Assembly: GCA_021826655.1 (NCBI GenBank)
Contig: JAKAZC010000008.1
Span: forward strand, 1-21,606
DNA length: 21,606 bases
Origin: Actinomycetes bacterium
GTDB lineage: Bacteria; Actinomycetota; Acidimicrobiia; Acidimicrobiales; RAAP-2
Direction: 5' to 3'
Shown: piece after piece, positions 8,032 to 15,486 of the stretch
Layout: every line of letters begins with the position of its first letter
How positions within the stretch are numbered: position 1 is the first letter of the stretch
Program-made: the position numbers and the translations under genes
Notes under the pieces: generated by a model
Seen by the model: only the letters and a program-made list of their open reading frames with translations
What the model was told of the DNA's origin: nothing
The model's database searches: none

Positions 8032-8772
8032 ATGACCGTCGCCCTCGGAAGGCGCGCCGAGGCGCCGGAGTCCCTGACACTGGTCGAGCACCTGGGCGAG
8101 CTCCGGCGGCGGGTCATGATCTGCGCCGGCGCCGTCGTGGCGGCCGGTGTGGTCGCCTTCCTCGGCTACGGGCCGATCCTGTCCGCCCTGCGTTCACCGT
8201 ACTGCCGGGTCGCCCCCCGGCACTGCGGCTTCTACGTGACCGGGCCGCTCGACGGACTGTCGTTGCGGGTCACGCTCGCCACCTACGGCGGGCTGGTACT
8301 GGCCTCCCCGGTGGTCCTGTGGCAACTGTGGCGCTTCGTCACGCCCGGGCTCCACCCGAAGGAGAAGCGCTATGCGGTCCCGTTCGTCGTCGCGTCGATC
8401 CTGCTGTTCGCCCTGGGCGGGGCGGTGGCCTTCGTCACCTTCCCCCACGCCCTGGGCTGGCTCGGCGGCATCGGGGGTCCCAGCCTCACCCAGATCCTCG
8501 ACCCGACCAAGTATCTCAGCCTGATCCTGCTGCTGATGGTGGCGTTCGGGCTCACGTTCGAGTTCCCGGTGCTCCTGGTCTCGCTCGAACTGGCCGGCGT
8601 CGTGACCCCCCGCCAGCTGTCGTCGTGGCGACGGTGGGCACTCGTGCTCATCGTGGTGGTGGCCGGCGTGGTCACACCGAGCTCCGACCCGTTCTCGATG
8701 CTGGCCATGGCCGTCCCGCTCTACGTCTTCTACGAACTGTCGATCCTGATCGGGTGGCTGGCGCGGCGTTGA
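8032..8772 (+). CDS. tatC: Sec-independent protein translocase TatC
   Basis: The 246-residue polytopic membrane protein has six predicted helices. It shows the cytoplasmic N-terminal signature LVEHLGELRRR with Glu23, which binds the twin-arginine motif in known TatC proteins. It also shows SPVVLWQLWRFVTPGL and PKEKR in the first cytoplasmic loop, FEFPVLLV, and VVTPSSDPFSMLAMAVPLY near the C-terminus. ATG 8032 is preceded by GGGGTGA. A 6-bp hairpin (CCGACG 7997-8002 with CGTCGG 8013-8018) lies in the tatB-tatC gap just before the ribosome-binding site. It is the last gene of the tat operon, which ends in a strong hairpin at 8780. The complete tatABC set suggests the Tat pathway is encoded here as a unit. 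Confidence 0.96.
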   Translation: MTVALGRRAEAPESLTLVEHLGELRRRVMICAGAVVAAGVVAFLGYGPILSALRSPYCRVAPRHCGFYVTGPLDGLSLRVTLATYGGLVLASPVVLWQLWRFVTPGLHPKEKRYAVPFVVASILLFALGGAVAFVTFPHALGWLGGIGGPSLTQILDPTKYLSLILLLMVAFGLTFEFPVLLVSLELAGVVTPRQLSSWRRWALVLIVVVAGVVTPSSDPFSMLAMAVPLYVFYELSILIGWLARR

Positions 8773-8779
8773 GCGCTCC

Positions 8780-8809
8780 CCAGTCGGGCCGCCCGTGCAG
8801 CCCGACTGG
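8780..8809 (+). terminator. Strong stem-loop terminating the tat operon
   Basis: CCAGTCGGGC (8780-8789) and GCCCGACTGG (8800-8809) form a perfect 10-bp stem with a 10-nt loop, starting 8 nt after the tatC stop. Flanking GAGC (8771-8774) and GCTC (8809-8812) could extend it. There is no T-run, as is usual for actinobacterial terminators. Confidence 0.6.
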
Positions 8810-8843
8810 CTCACCAGCGCTGGCGGGTCCCACTCCTGATCCG

Positions 8844-8897
8844 GCCGTGATCACGGCTCCCGGCCTCCATCCACCGGTGGACGTCGTGCCCACGACG
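8844..8897. repeat. Cluster of three short palindromes in a convergent gap
   Basis: After the tat terminator come GCCGTGATCACGGC (8844-8857, perfect 14-bp palindrome), CCACCGGTGG (8871-8880, perfect) and CGTCGTG-cc-CACGACG (8882-8897, 7-bp arms). They lie between two convergent genes, where no promoter is needed, so transcription termination or processing is the simplest role. A protein-binding site is possible for the TGATCA-centred one. Confidence 0.4.
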
Positions 8898-8978
8898 GTC
8901 CCCACCGACGGGACGACGCGCACGGGGACGGCATCACGGCCGCTCGCGGCCAGGCGTGTCGCCGGAGGCCTACAGGTA

Positions 8979-9410
8979 TCAGGGAACGGCGACCGGCTCG
9001 GGGACCGGACCGGCGTCGGACCCGGCGAGCGTCCCGGGGGCGGCCACCGGGGACGTCAGAGCGGCCGGTGCCGCGCCGCGGATCACCTCCGGATAGGCCC
9101 GGGCGTCGAACGCCGCCACGAAGCCCCGTACCGCTTTCGGCAGCTGCACGACCAGGCTGCCCCCCGGTCGGGTACCGTCCCCGCTGATCAGCGTCAGCAC
9201 CAGGGTGCACGGGCCGACGGCCACCGACCGGATGCGCGGGTCCGCCTCGAGCAGCGCGCCGGCGTAGAGGGCGACGGCACACGACGAGTTGCTGCGGGGG
9301 ACGCCCTGGACCCCGACCTCGCGCAACGACGCAGCCACCTCGTCAGGGTCGCGTCCCAGCCCGTCCAGGAGCGCCCCCGCTCGCTTCCTGATCCGTCGCA
9401 GGTCACCCAT
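8979..9410 (-). CDS. Hypothetical actinobacterial protein, 143 aa
   Basis: The product has a basic N-terminal helix (MGDLRRIRKRAGALLDGLG), then DEVAASLREVGVQG followed by SNSSCAVALYAGALL. This pattern of a short helix, a 'SLR..GV.G' turn, then Cys and an 'A.YAG..L' helix recalls small actinobacterial proteins of unknown function. Next comes a beta-rich stretch ending LVVQLPKAVRGFVAAFDARAYPEV and an Ala/Pro-rich tail. There is no signal peptide or membrane segment. ATG 9410 is chosen because GAGGAG lies a few nt upstream; the frame is open to about 9485 but has no better start. It is convergent with tatC and divergent from the carboxyltransferase. The family resemblance is from memory and tentative. 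Confidence 0.7.
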   Translation of the reverse strand: MGDLRRIRKRAGALLDGLGRDPDEVAASLREVGVQGVPRSNSSCAVALYAGALLEADPRIRSVAVGPCTLVLTLISGDGTRPGGSLVVQLPKAVRGFVAAFDARAYPEVIRGAAPAALTSPVAAPGTLAGSDAGPVPEPVAVP

Positions 9411-9480
9411 GGGCACTCCTCGTCGGTACGGCCTGTCCGGCGCACTCCGCCTCCGACGGCGGCGCAGGCTCCGATGGGCA

Positions 9481-9486
9481 ATCATA
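9481..9486 (-). promoter_or_regulatory. -10-like element upstream of the 143-aa gene
   Basis: Read on the minus strand, 9486-9481 is TATGAT, five of six matches to the consensus and the most AT-rich spot in the 140-bp divergent gap. It would give a leader of about 65 nt. No convincing -35 lies 17 bp upstream. Confidence 0.3.
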
Positions 9487-9550
9487 CGTGTCCGCGTCGT
9501 CGGGCCGCGGCCCGGACGACCGGACGACCAGGTGGACGGAGGAGTGGGGG

Positions 9551-11053
9551 ATGGACGACGAGCTGCACGGCTGGGGCCCGGCGCTGGAGGAGATCGCCCG
9601 GCGCAAGCACGAGGCCTACGCCATGGGCGGCGAGGCCCGTCGGGTCCGCCAGCACGGCCGCGGGCGGCTGGACGCCCGGGAGCGGCTGGCCGCCCTCTTC
9701 GACCCGGGCACGTTCAGCGAGCTCGGGACCCTGGTCGGCACCACCGAGGACCCGCCGGTCCCCGGCGACGCCCTGGTCGCCGGTTCGGGACGGGTCGACG
9801 GTCGACCGGTGCTGGCCGGTGCCGAGGACGTCACCGTGCTCGGCGGCTCGATCGGCAGCGGGTCCTCCGACAAGCGCTACCGGCTGTGCCAGCTGGCCCG
9901 CCAGGAGCGTGTCCCCCTGGTCATGGTGCTCGAAGGGGCCGGCCACCGGGTCACCGACGGTGCCGTCGGGCGACGCCCCGGCGACCTCATGGGCCTGGCC
10001 GAGCTGTCCGGTGAGGTGCCCCTGGTCGGCCTGGTACTGGGCGCCTCCGCCGGCCACGGGGCGCTGACCGCGCCGCTGTGCGACTTCGTGGCGATGACGG
10101 AGTCGGCGTCGATCTTCGCGGCCGGGCCGCCACTGGTGCGCTCGGCCACAGGGGAGGACGTGACCAAGGAGGTGCTGGGCGGGCCGGCGGTGGCGGTCAC
10201 GTCGGGTGGTGTGGTCCATAACGTGGTGGCGGACGACGTCGCGGCCATTGCCCTGGCCCGTCGCTACCTGTCCCACTTCCCGACCAACGCATGGCAGGCC
10301 GCGCCCGCACGGCGGGGCGCCGACACCGGGCCGCGGCGCCTCGACGTGCTCGGACTGATCCCGCCCGACCCCCGCCAGCCATATCCGATTCGACCGGTCC
10401 TGGCCGAGCTGGTCGATGACGGCGACCTCCTCGAGGTCCAGCCGGGCCACGGCAGTTCGATCGTGACGGCCCTCGCCCACCTGGGGGGACGGAGCGTGGC
10501 CCTCGTCGCCAACGACCCGGCAACCCTGGCCGGCACCATCGACAGTGCGGCAGCCGACAAGGCGGCCCACTTCCTCGACGTGGCCGACGCCTTCGGACTG
10601 CCGTGCGTCTTCCTCGCCGACAACCCCGGCGTGCTCGCCGGCACGACGGCCGAGGGACAGGGGATCCTGCGGCACGCGGCACGACTGTTCGCCGTCCAGC
10701 ACCGGATGCGGGTCCCCAAGCTCCACGTCACCCTGCGCAAGGCGTTCGGGTTCGGCTCGTCGGTCATGGCCATGAACCCGTTCGACGGTCAGACGGTGAC
10801 CCTGGCGCTGCCGTCGATCACGCTCGGGGCACTTCCGGCGGCGTCGGCGGCCAGCGCCATCGACGACGTCGACGAGCGGGCCCGGGTGGCGGCCGAGCAG
10901 TCCGAGGCCTCGGTCCGGGCCGCGTCCCGGCTCTCCTACGACGACGTCGTCGACCCCCGCGCACTGCGCGACGCCCTCGTGGCGGCTCTCGCGCTGTCCG
11001 AGGGACGAGACTCCGTGGCACGGCACCCACGCGGGCTCGGCATCCTGCCGTGA
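9551..11053 (+). CDS. Divergent acyl-CoA carboxylase carboxyltransferase subunit
   Basis: The 500-residue protein has the paired crotonase-fold architecture of biotin-dependent acyl-CoA carboxylase beta subunits (AccD/PccB type), which move CO2 from carboxybiotin to an acyl-CoA. The first half has RRVRQHGRGRLDARERLAAL and the oxyanion segment LGASAGHGALTAPLCDF; the second half has ADNPGVLAGTTAEGQGILRHAARL and TLRKAFGFGSSVMA. Several usually constant stretches differ: GGSIGSGSSDKRYRL replaces the common GG(S/A)LGE..GEK segment, and VLEGAGHRV replaces ..DSGGAR/NDGAGAR. ATG 9551 follows GGAGGAG at about 7 nt; the frame is open to 9488 without a better start. No biotin carboxylase or biotin carrier gene is in the window, so partners must be elsewhere or the protein has changed role. 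Confidence 0.88.
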   Translation: MDDELHGWGPALEEIARRKHEAYAMGGEARRVRQHGRGRLDARERLAALFDPGTFSELGTLVGTTEDPPVPGDALVAGSGRVDGRPVLAGAEDVTVLGGSIGSGSSDKRYRLCQLARQERVPLVMVLEGAGHRVTDGAVGRRPGDLMGLAELSGEVPLVGLVLGASAGHGALTAPLCDFVAMTESASIFAAGPPLVRSATGEDVTKEVLGGPAVAVTSGGVVHNVVADDVAAIALARRYLSHFPTNAWQAAPARRGADTGPRRLDVLGLIPPDPRQPYPIRPVLAELVDDGDLLEVQPGHGSSIVTALAHLGGRSVALVANDPATLAGTIDSAAADKAAHFLDVADAFGLPCVFLADNPGVLAGTTAEGQGILRHAARLFAVQHRMRVPKLHVTLRKAFGFGSSVMAMNPFDGQTVTLALPSITLGALPAASAASAIDDVDERARVAAEQSEASVRAASRLSYDDVVDPRALRDALVAALALSEGRDSVARHPRGLGILP

Positions 11054-11090
11054 CCGGCGAGACGTGCGGGAACCGGCCCAGAGCTGACTC

Positions 11091-11912
11091 TCAGATCCGC
11101 CCGGCCTGCAGGCGGAGCATGTCCGTGGCCCCGGCACCGTCGACGGCGATGACCTGGCCGGATACGAACCGGGCAACCGGGCTGCACAGGAAGAGGGCGA
11201 GATAGGCGACGTCCGAGCCGTGCCCGTGCCGTCCCAGCGGGTTGGTGGGGGTGGGGGTGGCACCCGGAACCGACTCGCTGAACCGCTTCATCCCCTCGGT
11301 TCCGAGCATCGACCCCGGAGCGATGGCGTTGACCCGGATGTCGTAGGGGCCCCATTCGACGGCGCAGGTGCGGGTGAGCGAGTCCACGCCCGACTTCGCC
11401 GCAGCCACGTGGGACTGGTAGACGACTCCGCGCTGCCCGAACGGGGCGCTGATGTTCACGATCGAGCCGCCGTGGTCCCGAAGCCAGGCGTCGAAGGCGG
11501 CCCGGGTCACGTTGTAGGTGCCGAGCAGGTCGATGTCCACGATCGCCTTGAACCCGTTGGGGGAGATGGCCGACATCGGTGCAGGGAAATTGCCCGCCGC
11601 GTTGTTGACCACGATGTCGAGTGCGCCCCGGTCGGCGACCACACCGTCCACCACCGCCCGCACGGCGTCGGCGTCGCGCACGTCGCACACCCCGAACGAG
11701 GCATCGACACCGGCGGCGGCCAGCTCGGCGACGGCGTCTTCCAGCACCTCCTGTCGGCGGCTGGCCAGCACCACCTCGGCGCCGTGGGCGCCGAGCACGC
11801 AGGCGATCTCCCGTCCGATACCGGTGCCTCCCCCGGTCACCAGTGCCACCCTGCCGGCCAGCACATCCGGGGCGAAGCAGCTCGGCACGGCCTTCCCGAT
11901 TGTCTCGTCCAC
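11091..11912 (-). CDS. SDR oxidoreductase, 2,4-dienoyl-CoA reductase-like
   Basis: The 273-residue Rossmann-fold enzyme shows the cofactor motif TGGGTGIG (26-33) and the stretch NNAAGNFPAPMSAISPNGFK followed by DIDLLGTYNVTRAA. This is characteristic of peroxisomal-type 2,4-dienoyl-CoA reductases (DECR). The usual Tyr-x3-Lys is absent; instead VVYQSHVAAAKSGVDSLTR carries the Lys, as in the DECR group. LASRRQ after beta-2 has Arg, which favours NADPH. The likely role is reduction of dienoyl-CoA intermediates in unsaturated fatty-acid oxidation, by inference. GTG 11912 is chosen for the strong AGGAGGG just upstream and for matching family length; the frame continues upstream only by reading through the sulfatase gene in another phase. 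It lies 80 nt downstream of the sulfatase on the same strand. Confidence 0.88.
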   Translation of the reverse strand: MDETIGKAVPSCFAPDVLAGRVALVTGGGTGIGREIACVLGAHGAEVVLASRRQEVLEDAVAELAAAGVDASFGVCDVRDADAVRAVVDGVVADRGALDIVVNNAAGNFPAPMSAISPNGFKAIVDIDLLGTYNVTRAAFDAWLRDHGGSIVNISAPFGQRGVVYQSHVAAAKSGVDSLTRTCAVEWGPYDIRVNAIAPGSMLGTEGMKRFSESVPGATPTPTNPLGRHGHGSDVAYLALFLCSPVARFVSGQVIAVDGAGATDMLRLQAGRI

Positions 11913-11992
11913 TGCACCCTCCTGTGCTCCGGTCCGTGCGCCACGGTAGTCCGCGGAGTCCCCGGGGCCCGACCCGACGGCCGGGATGCCGC

Positions 11993-13525
11993 TCAGCTCA
12001 TCGCTGCGATCGGCACCTTCGGTGGGTAGGCGCCGAAGGTGCCGAAGTGCTTGGCGATCCCACTGGTGAAGCTGTCGATGTAGGCCAGCTTCCGGATCAT
12101 GTAGCTGTGGTTCTCCTTCGGGTCCAGGTACAGGTTGTAGAGCCGTCCGTGCGAGTACTTCTGGGTGACGCCGGTGAACCCCCCGAGGTTGAAGCAGTCG
12201 CGGTCGTCGTCGGACGACGACGCGACCATGAACTTCCACTCCCCGACCCGCAGCGCCGAGAACACGTTGGTGAGCCAGTAGTAGAGGTACTTCCGGTTCG
12301 AGACACCGTCGGGGTCGAGCAGAAACGACGTCTGGTCGACCGCGTCGATGAAGCGGTCCCCGGGCACCGTGTCCAGAGCGCCGGCCAGGTTGAGGCAGGT
12401 GGCGAAGAGGTCCATCAGCGAGAAGATCCCGTCGGAGGCCCGGTCGGCGGCGATCTTGCCGGGCCAGGTCAGGATGCCCGGTACCCGCTGGCCGCCCTCC
12501 CAGGTCGATCCCTTGGCCGACCGGAAGGGCGAGTAGGCCGCGTCGGGCCAGGTCTCCATCTCCGGGCCGTTGTCCGAGCTGATCATGATCAGGGTGTCGT
12601 CCATCTGACCGGTCGCCTCGAGCTCGGCCACCAGGCGGCCGACGATGTCGTCGAGTTCGATGATGGTGTCCTTGTAGGGGTGCTTGGCCGGCGACGAGCC
12701 GAGGAAGCGCTCGTGGGGGTAGTTGTCGAAGTGGGCGCCCCGCGTGCAGTGGTAGAGGAACCAGGGCCGGCGCGACCCCGGGGGCTGGGCGGCCATCCGC
12801 CGGATGAACCCCAACGAGTAGTCCGCCCATTTGTCGTCGAGGAGCGACAGGACGGGGACGGTGACCTCCTCGACGTTCTCGGTCTCGCCGCCCCGCGTGG
12901 CATGGACGAAGCACTTGTTGAAGGGGAGGTTCTCCACCCACTTCGTGCGCTCCTCGCTGTAGACGATCTCGGGGAAGAAGTTCGGGTCCCGCCACTCGGT
13001 GTACATGTCCGACACCGACAGGAAGCTGTAGAAGTCGTCGAAGCCGACGTGTTGGGGCTGCGACTCCACGTTCTCGCCGATGTGCCACTTGCCCACCGCC
13101 TGGGTCACGTATCCGGCGTCGGACAGAAGCGACGCAAGGGTAACCTCGCCGGCGAGGCCGCCCGGCTGCCCGTACATCGGGGGCCGCAGCAGCCCGTGGC
13201 GCATGGGCAGCCGGCCGGTCATGAGGGAGGCCCGTGACGGCGTGCAGGACGGCTCGGAGTAACACGAGGTGAGCAGGAGGCCCCGGCGGGCCAGCTTGTC
13301 AATGTTCGGCGTCGGCGCGCCGACTGCGATCCCGCCCCCGTAGCACCCGAAGTCGCCCCAGCCCACGTCGTCGAAGAGCACGACGAGGATGTTGGGCGCG
13401 CCCCGCGCCGACCGGTAGGCGTCGAGGGCGGCCGCGGACCGCGCCTCCTGCCCGGGCAGCACGAAGCGGGGCTCCAGGCTGTCGCTCAGGCGGACCGTGT
13501 CCGCCACCACCGGGTCATGTGCCAT
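11993..13525 (-). CDS. Arylsulfatase-family sulfatase (Cys-type)
   Basis: This 510-residue member of the alkaline phosphatase superfamily hydrolyses sulfate esters. The metal site begins with LFDDVGWGDFG (Asp52, Asp53). The formylglycine signature is SCTPSRASLMTGR with Cys94 as the residue to be oxidised. Further conserved segments are VGKWHIG, ISSDNGPE (second metal Asp-Asn) and RSAKGSTWEGGQRVPGI. No signal peptide or twin-arginine motif is seen from ATG 13525, which follows GAGGGGGA, so the enzyme looks cytoplasmic as annotated. No formylglycine-generating enzyme gene is in the window. A shorter class of sulfatases uses phosphonate or other esters, so the true substrate is open. It sits upstream of the dienoyl-CoA-reductase-like SDR, probably in one transcript. 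Confidence 0.92.
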   Translation of the reverse strand: MAHDPVVADTVRLSDSLEPRFVLPGQEARSAAALDAYRSARGAPNILVVLFDDVGWGDFGCYGGGIAVGAPTPNIDKLARRGLLLTSCYSEPSCTPSRASLMTGRLPMRHGLLRPPMYGQPGGLAGEVTLASLLSDAGYVTQAVGKWHIGENVESQPQHVGFDDFYSFLSVSDMYTEWRDPNFFPEIVYSEERTKWVENLPFNKCFVHATRGGETENVEEVTVPVLSLLDDKWADYSLGFIRRMAAQPPGSRRPWFLYHCTRGAHFDNYPHERFLGSSPAKHPYKDTIIELDDIVGRLVAELEATGQMDDTLIMISSDNGPEMETWPDAAYSPFRSAKGSTWEGGQRVPGILTWPGKIAADRASDGIFSLMDLFATCLNLAGALDTVPGDRFIDAVDQTSFLLDPDGVSNRKYLYYWLTNVFSALRVGEWKFMVASSSDDDRDCFNLGGFTGVTQKYSHGRLYNLYLDPKENHSYMIRKLAYIDSFTSGIAKHFGTFGAYPPKVPIAAMS

Positions 13526-13557
13526 CGGAATCCCCCTCGTCGGACGTCGGTGGGGGC

Positions 13558-13563
13558 ATCGTA
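13558..13563 (-). promoter_or_regulatory. -10-like element upstream of the sulfatase
   Basis: On the minus strand 13563-13558 reads TACGAT, 32 nt before the sulfatase ATG, leaving room for a short leader that contains the ribosome-binding site. No good -35 at 17-18 bp. The 107-bp gap to the upstream TasA-like gene also holds the palindrome CGGGTCGACCCG (13618-13629). Confidence 0.3.
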
Positions 13564-13632
13564 GCGACGGGCGACAGGCGCGGCCGGACGCGGTGGTGCC
13601 GGGCGGACGAACACCGTCGGGTCGACCCGGGG

Positions 13633-14334
13633 TCAGTGGTTGGTGCGGATGCCGTTGCGCTGCTGCTCGACGAACCCGAAGTGGAGCGTGGTCGCCAGGT
13701 TCTGGACGGTCCGGACCGGTGCGACGCCGTTGCGCGACCGCTCGGTGGCGACGAAACCCACCCGGACCCGGACGTGGGCCACCCTGCCGCGGGTCGCGAC
13801 CAGGGCCGGGACCCCCGCCAGCGCGGCACCGCCCACCGGGACCGCGCTGATCCGCCTCGTGGTCAACATGGTGGTGAGGGTGCCCCGACAGGCGCCGGTG
13901 GCCAGCACCCAGGGGACCGAGCACCGCGAGACGGTGACGGTGAGGCCCCGGCCGGCGATGGCGCCGTTGGTCAACGCGTTCGACGGGAAGCCGGACACGG
14001 CGAGCCGCATGCCGGGTTTCGACGCCAGGGTGCCGGTGTTGGCGAGGTCGACGAAGACATTGTGCGTGTCACCGGGAGCCATCGGACCGGTAAAGGCACT
14101 GAAGCCGGTGCCCACATCCGGGCTGAGTCGCAGGTCAAGGGTGCCCGAGGCGACGCTACCGCCTGCGGTGGAACTCGCCGCGAGCCCCGCGTACACCCCG
14201 GTCGAGGCAAGCAGCGCGACGGCGGCGGCCAGGAGCCCGACGGCGGCGAGCCTTCCCGCGGTCCGGGCGGTGTGAGTCGACCGGTTGGCCGCGTGGGCGG
14301 GTCCGACCGGGTCCGACCGGGGGTACGTCGTCAC
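13633..14334 (-). CDS. Secreted TasA/camelysin-family protein
   Basis: The 233-residue exported protein has a basic N-region, a hydrophobic helix LAAVGLLAAAVALLAST (29-45) and a likely cleavage site around Val47-Ala49-Gly50. The mature part starts with AGLAASSTAGGSVASGTLDLRLS, then GPMAPGDTHNVFVDLANTGTL: the beta-strand pattern and 'APGD....V.L.NTG' of TasA/CalY (M73) proteins, known as biofilm fibre or surface proteins and as SipW signal-peptidase substrates. Cys137 and Cys148 could form a disulfide. GTG 14334 is chosen for GAGGAGG seven nt upstream. No SipW-like signal peptidase and no second TasA copy are nearby. A 10-bp tandem repeat (GTCCGACCGG twice, 14301-14320) lies near the start. 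It is divergent from the SDR at 14548. Confidence 0.75.
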   Translation of the reverse strand: MTTYPRSDPVGPAHAANRSTHTARTAGRLAAVGLLAAAVALLASTGVYAGLAASSTAGGSVASGTLDLRLSPDVGTGFSAFTGPMAPGDTHNVFVDLANTGTLASKPGMRLAVSGFPSNALTNGAIAGRGLTVTVSRCSVPWVLATGACRGTLTTMLTTRRISAVPVGGAALAGVPALVATRGRVAHVRVRVGFVATERSRNGVAPVRTVQNLATTLHFGFVEQQRNGIRTNH

Positions 14335-14547
14335 GGGCTGACCTCCTCGGGCTCTCCCGGTGCCGGACGCGTCGCGTGCAGCTGGGCCCGCACCCGGCAC
14401 ATCGACCGGTTCGGCCCAGGTCTTGAGTGGAACGACACGATTGCCGGGGGGCGGGCGGTTGGGTTCGGCGGCACCCGCCGGCGACGTGTGCCAGCATGAG
14501 CGCACGGCGTCCGGGGCCCTCCCGGGTGCCACTCCGGGGGGAGAGTG
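14335..14547. promoter_or_regulatory. Divergent gap between the TasA-like gene and the SDR
   Basis: This 213-bp region must carry promoters for both directions. The only visible hints are a -10-like CAGCAT (14492-14497) for the plus-strand SDR and a TTGAGT (14423-14428) without a matching -10. The stretch around 14423-14443 is the least GC-rich part. Confidence 0.25.
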
Positions 14548-15429
14548 ATGGAGGATCTGTCGGGCAAGGTGGCAGTGGTGACCGGCGGTGCCGCGGGTAT
14601 CGGCCGTGGGATCGTCGGGGCACTGCTCGACGAGGGCTGCCGGGTGGTGATCGCCGATATCGAGGCACCCGTGCTCACCGGAGCCGTGGCCGGAATGGCC
14701 GGGAGAGGAGACGTCCGGGGCGTGGTGTGCGACGTATCCGACCCGACCTCCGTCGAGGCGTTGGCCAACGAGGTCTACGGCGAGTTCGGGGTGTGCCACC
14801 TGCTGTGGAACAACGCCGGGGTGACGTCGGGGGGAGGCGGCAATCCGTGGGAGCAGGAGCCCAACGACTGGAGATGGTGCTTCGGCGTCAACGTGTTCGG
14901 GACGGCCAACGGCGTGCTCGAGTTCGTCCCGCGGATGATCGCCGGAGGCGAGCCCGGTTTCGTGGTCACGACATCGTCCGGTGACGGAGGCATCGCCCCC
15001 GTGCCCTACGCCTCGGTCTACGCGTCGTCCAAGGCGGCGATCAGCTGCTTCACCGAGGCGCTGGCCCACCAGTTCATGGCCCAGGGGACCCTGCTGCGCG
15101 CCGCCGTCTTCTACCCCTCGGGCGGTCTGCTCGAGACGGGACTGTGGGAGGCCCAGCGCAACCGGCCCGCCGAGCTGGCCCGCGTACGGCCCCGTCCACC
15201 GGCCCCGGGCACGACCTTCGCCGAGTTCAAGGCCGCCCTGGCCGCCGCCGGCCGACCGACCGACACCGTGGACCTGGACGAGCTCGGCCGGTTCGCCGTC
15301 CAGGGTGTCAAGGACGGCCGCTTCGTGATCGGTCACAACCTCGACGCGGCCGGCGCACTGCTGCACGCCCGGGCCGACGCCATCGCCCAGGGCCTGCTGC
15401 CACCGTCCGCGCTCGAAGGGCTCACCTGA
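14548..15429 (+). CDS. SDR family NAD(P)-dependent oxidoreductase
   Basis: The 293-residue classical short-chain dehydrogenase has TGGAAGIGRG (12-21), an Asp-Ile after beta-2 (VVIADIEAP) that favours NAD(H), the NNAGV core motif, the Ser pair in TTSSGDG and the catalytic YASSK. The C-terminal 60 residues are longer than in minimal SDRs and may form a substrate lid. ATG 14548 is preferred over the adjacent GTG 14545 because GGGGGGAG then sits about 4 nt away. It is followed after 57 nt by an amidohydrolase gene in the same direction, so the two are probably co-transcribed and may act in sequence on one substrate. That substrate cannot be inferred from the motifs. Confidence 0.9.
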   Translation: MEDLSGKVAVVTGGAAGIGRGIVGALLDEGCRVVIADIEAPVLTGAVAGMAGRGDVRGVVCDVSDPTSVEALANEVYGEFGVCHLLWNNAGVTSGGGGNPWEQEPNDWRWCFGVNVFGTANGVLEFVPRMIAGGEPGFVVTTSSGDGGIAPVPYASVYASSKAAISCFTEALAHQFMAQGTLLRAAVFYPSGGLLETGLWEAQRNRPAELARVRPRPPAPGTTFAEFKAALAAAGRPTDTVDLDELGRFAVQGVKDGRFVIGHNLDAAGALLHARADAIAQGLLPPSALEGLT

Positions 15430-15486
15430 TCCCGACGGGCCGCCGATCCCGCCGCCACACACCCCCCATCCGACGAAAGGGAACCG

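Noticed and set aside
8025..10067. A 680-codon plus-strand frame covering tatC and the start of the carboxyltransferase
   Set aside because: It lies out of phase with TatC and the carboxyltransferase, whose motifs are clear; the product is Arg/Pro-rich without any domain.
11091..13265. Possible sulfatase-SDR fusion protein
   Set aside because: The SDR frame stays open upstream, but that part is not the sulfatase frame. The sulfatase has its own stop at 11993, and the SDR has a strong ribosome-binding site at GTG 11912.
14301..14320. Tandem 10-mer GTCCGACCGG as a possible operator
   Set aside because: It lies inside the coding start of the TasA-like gene, occurs only twice, and is easily explained by local slippage.
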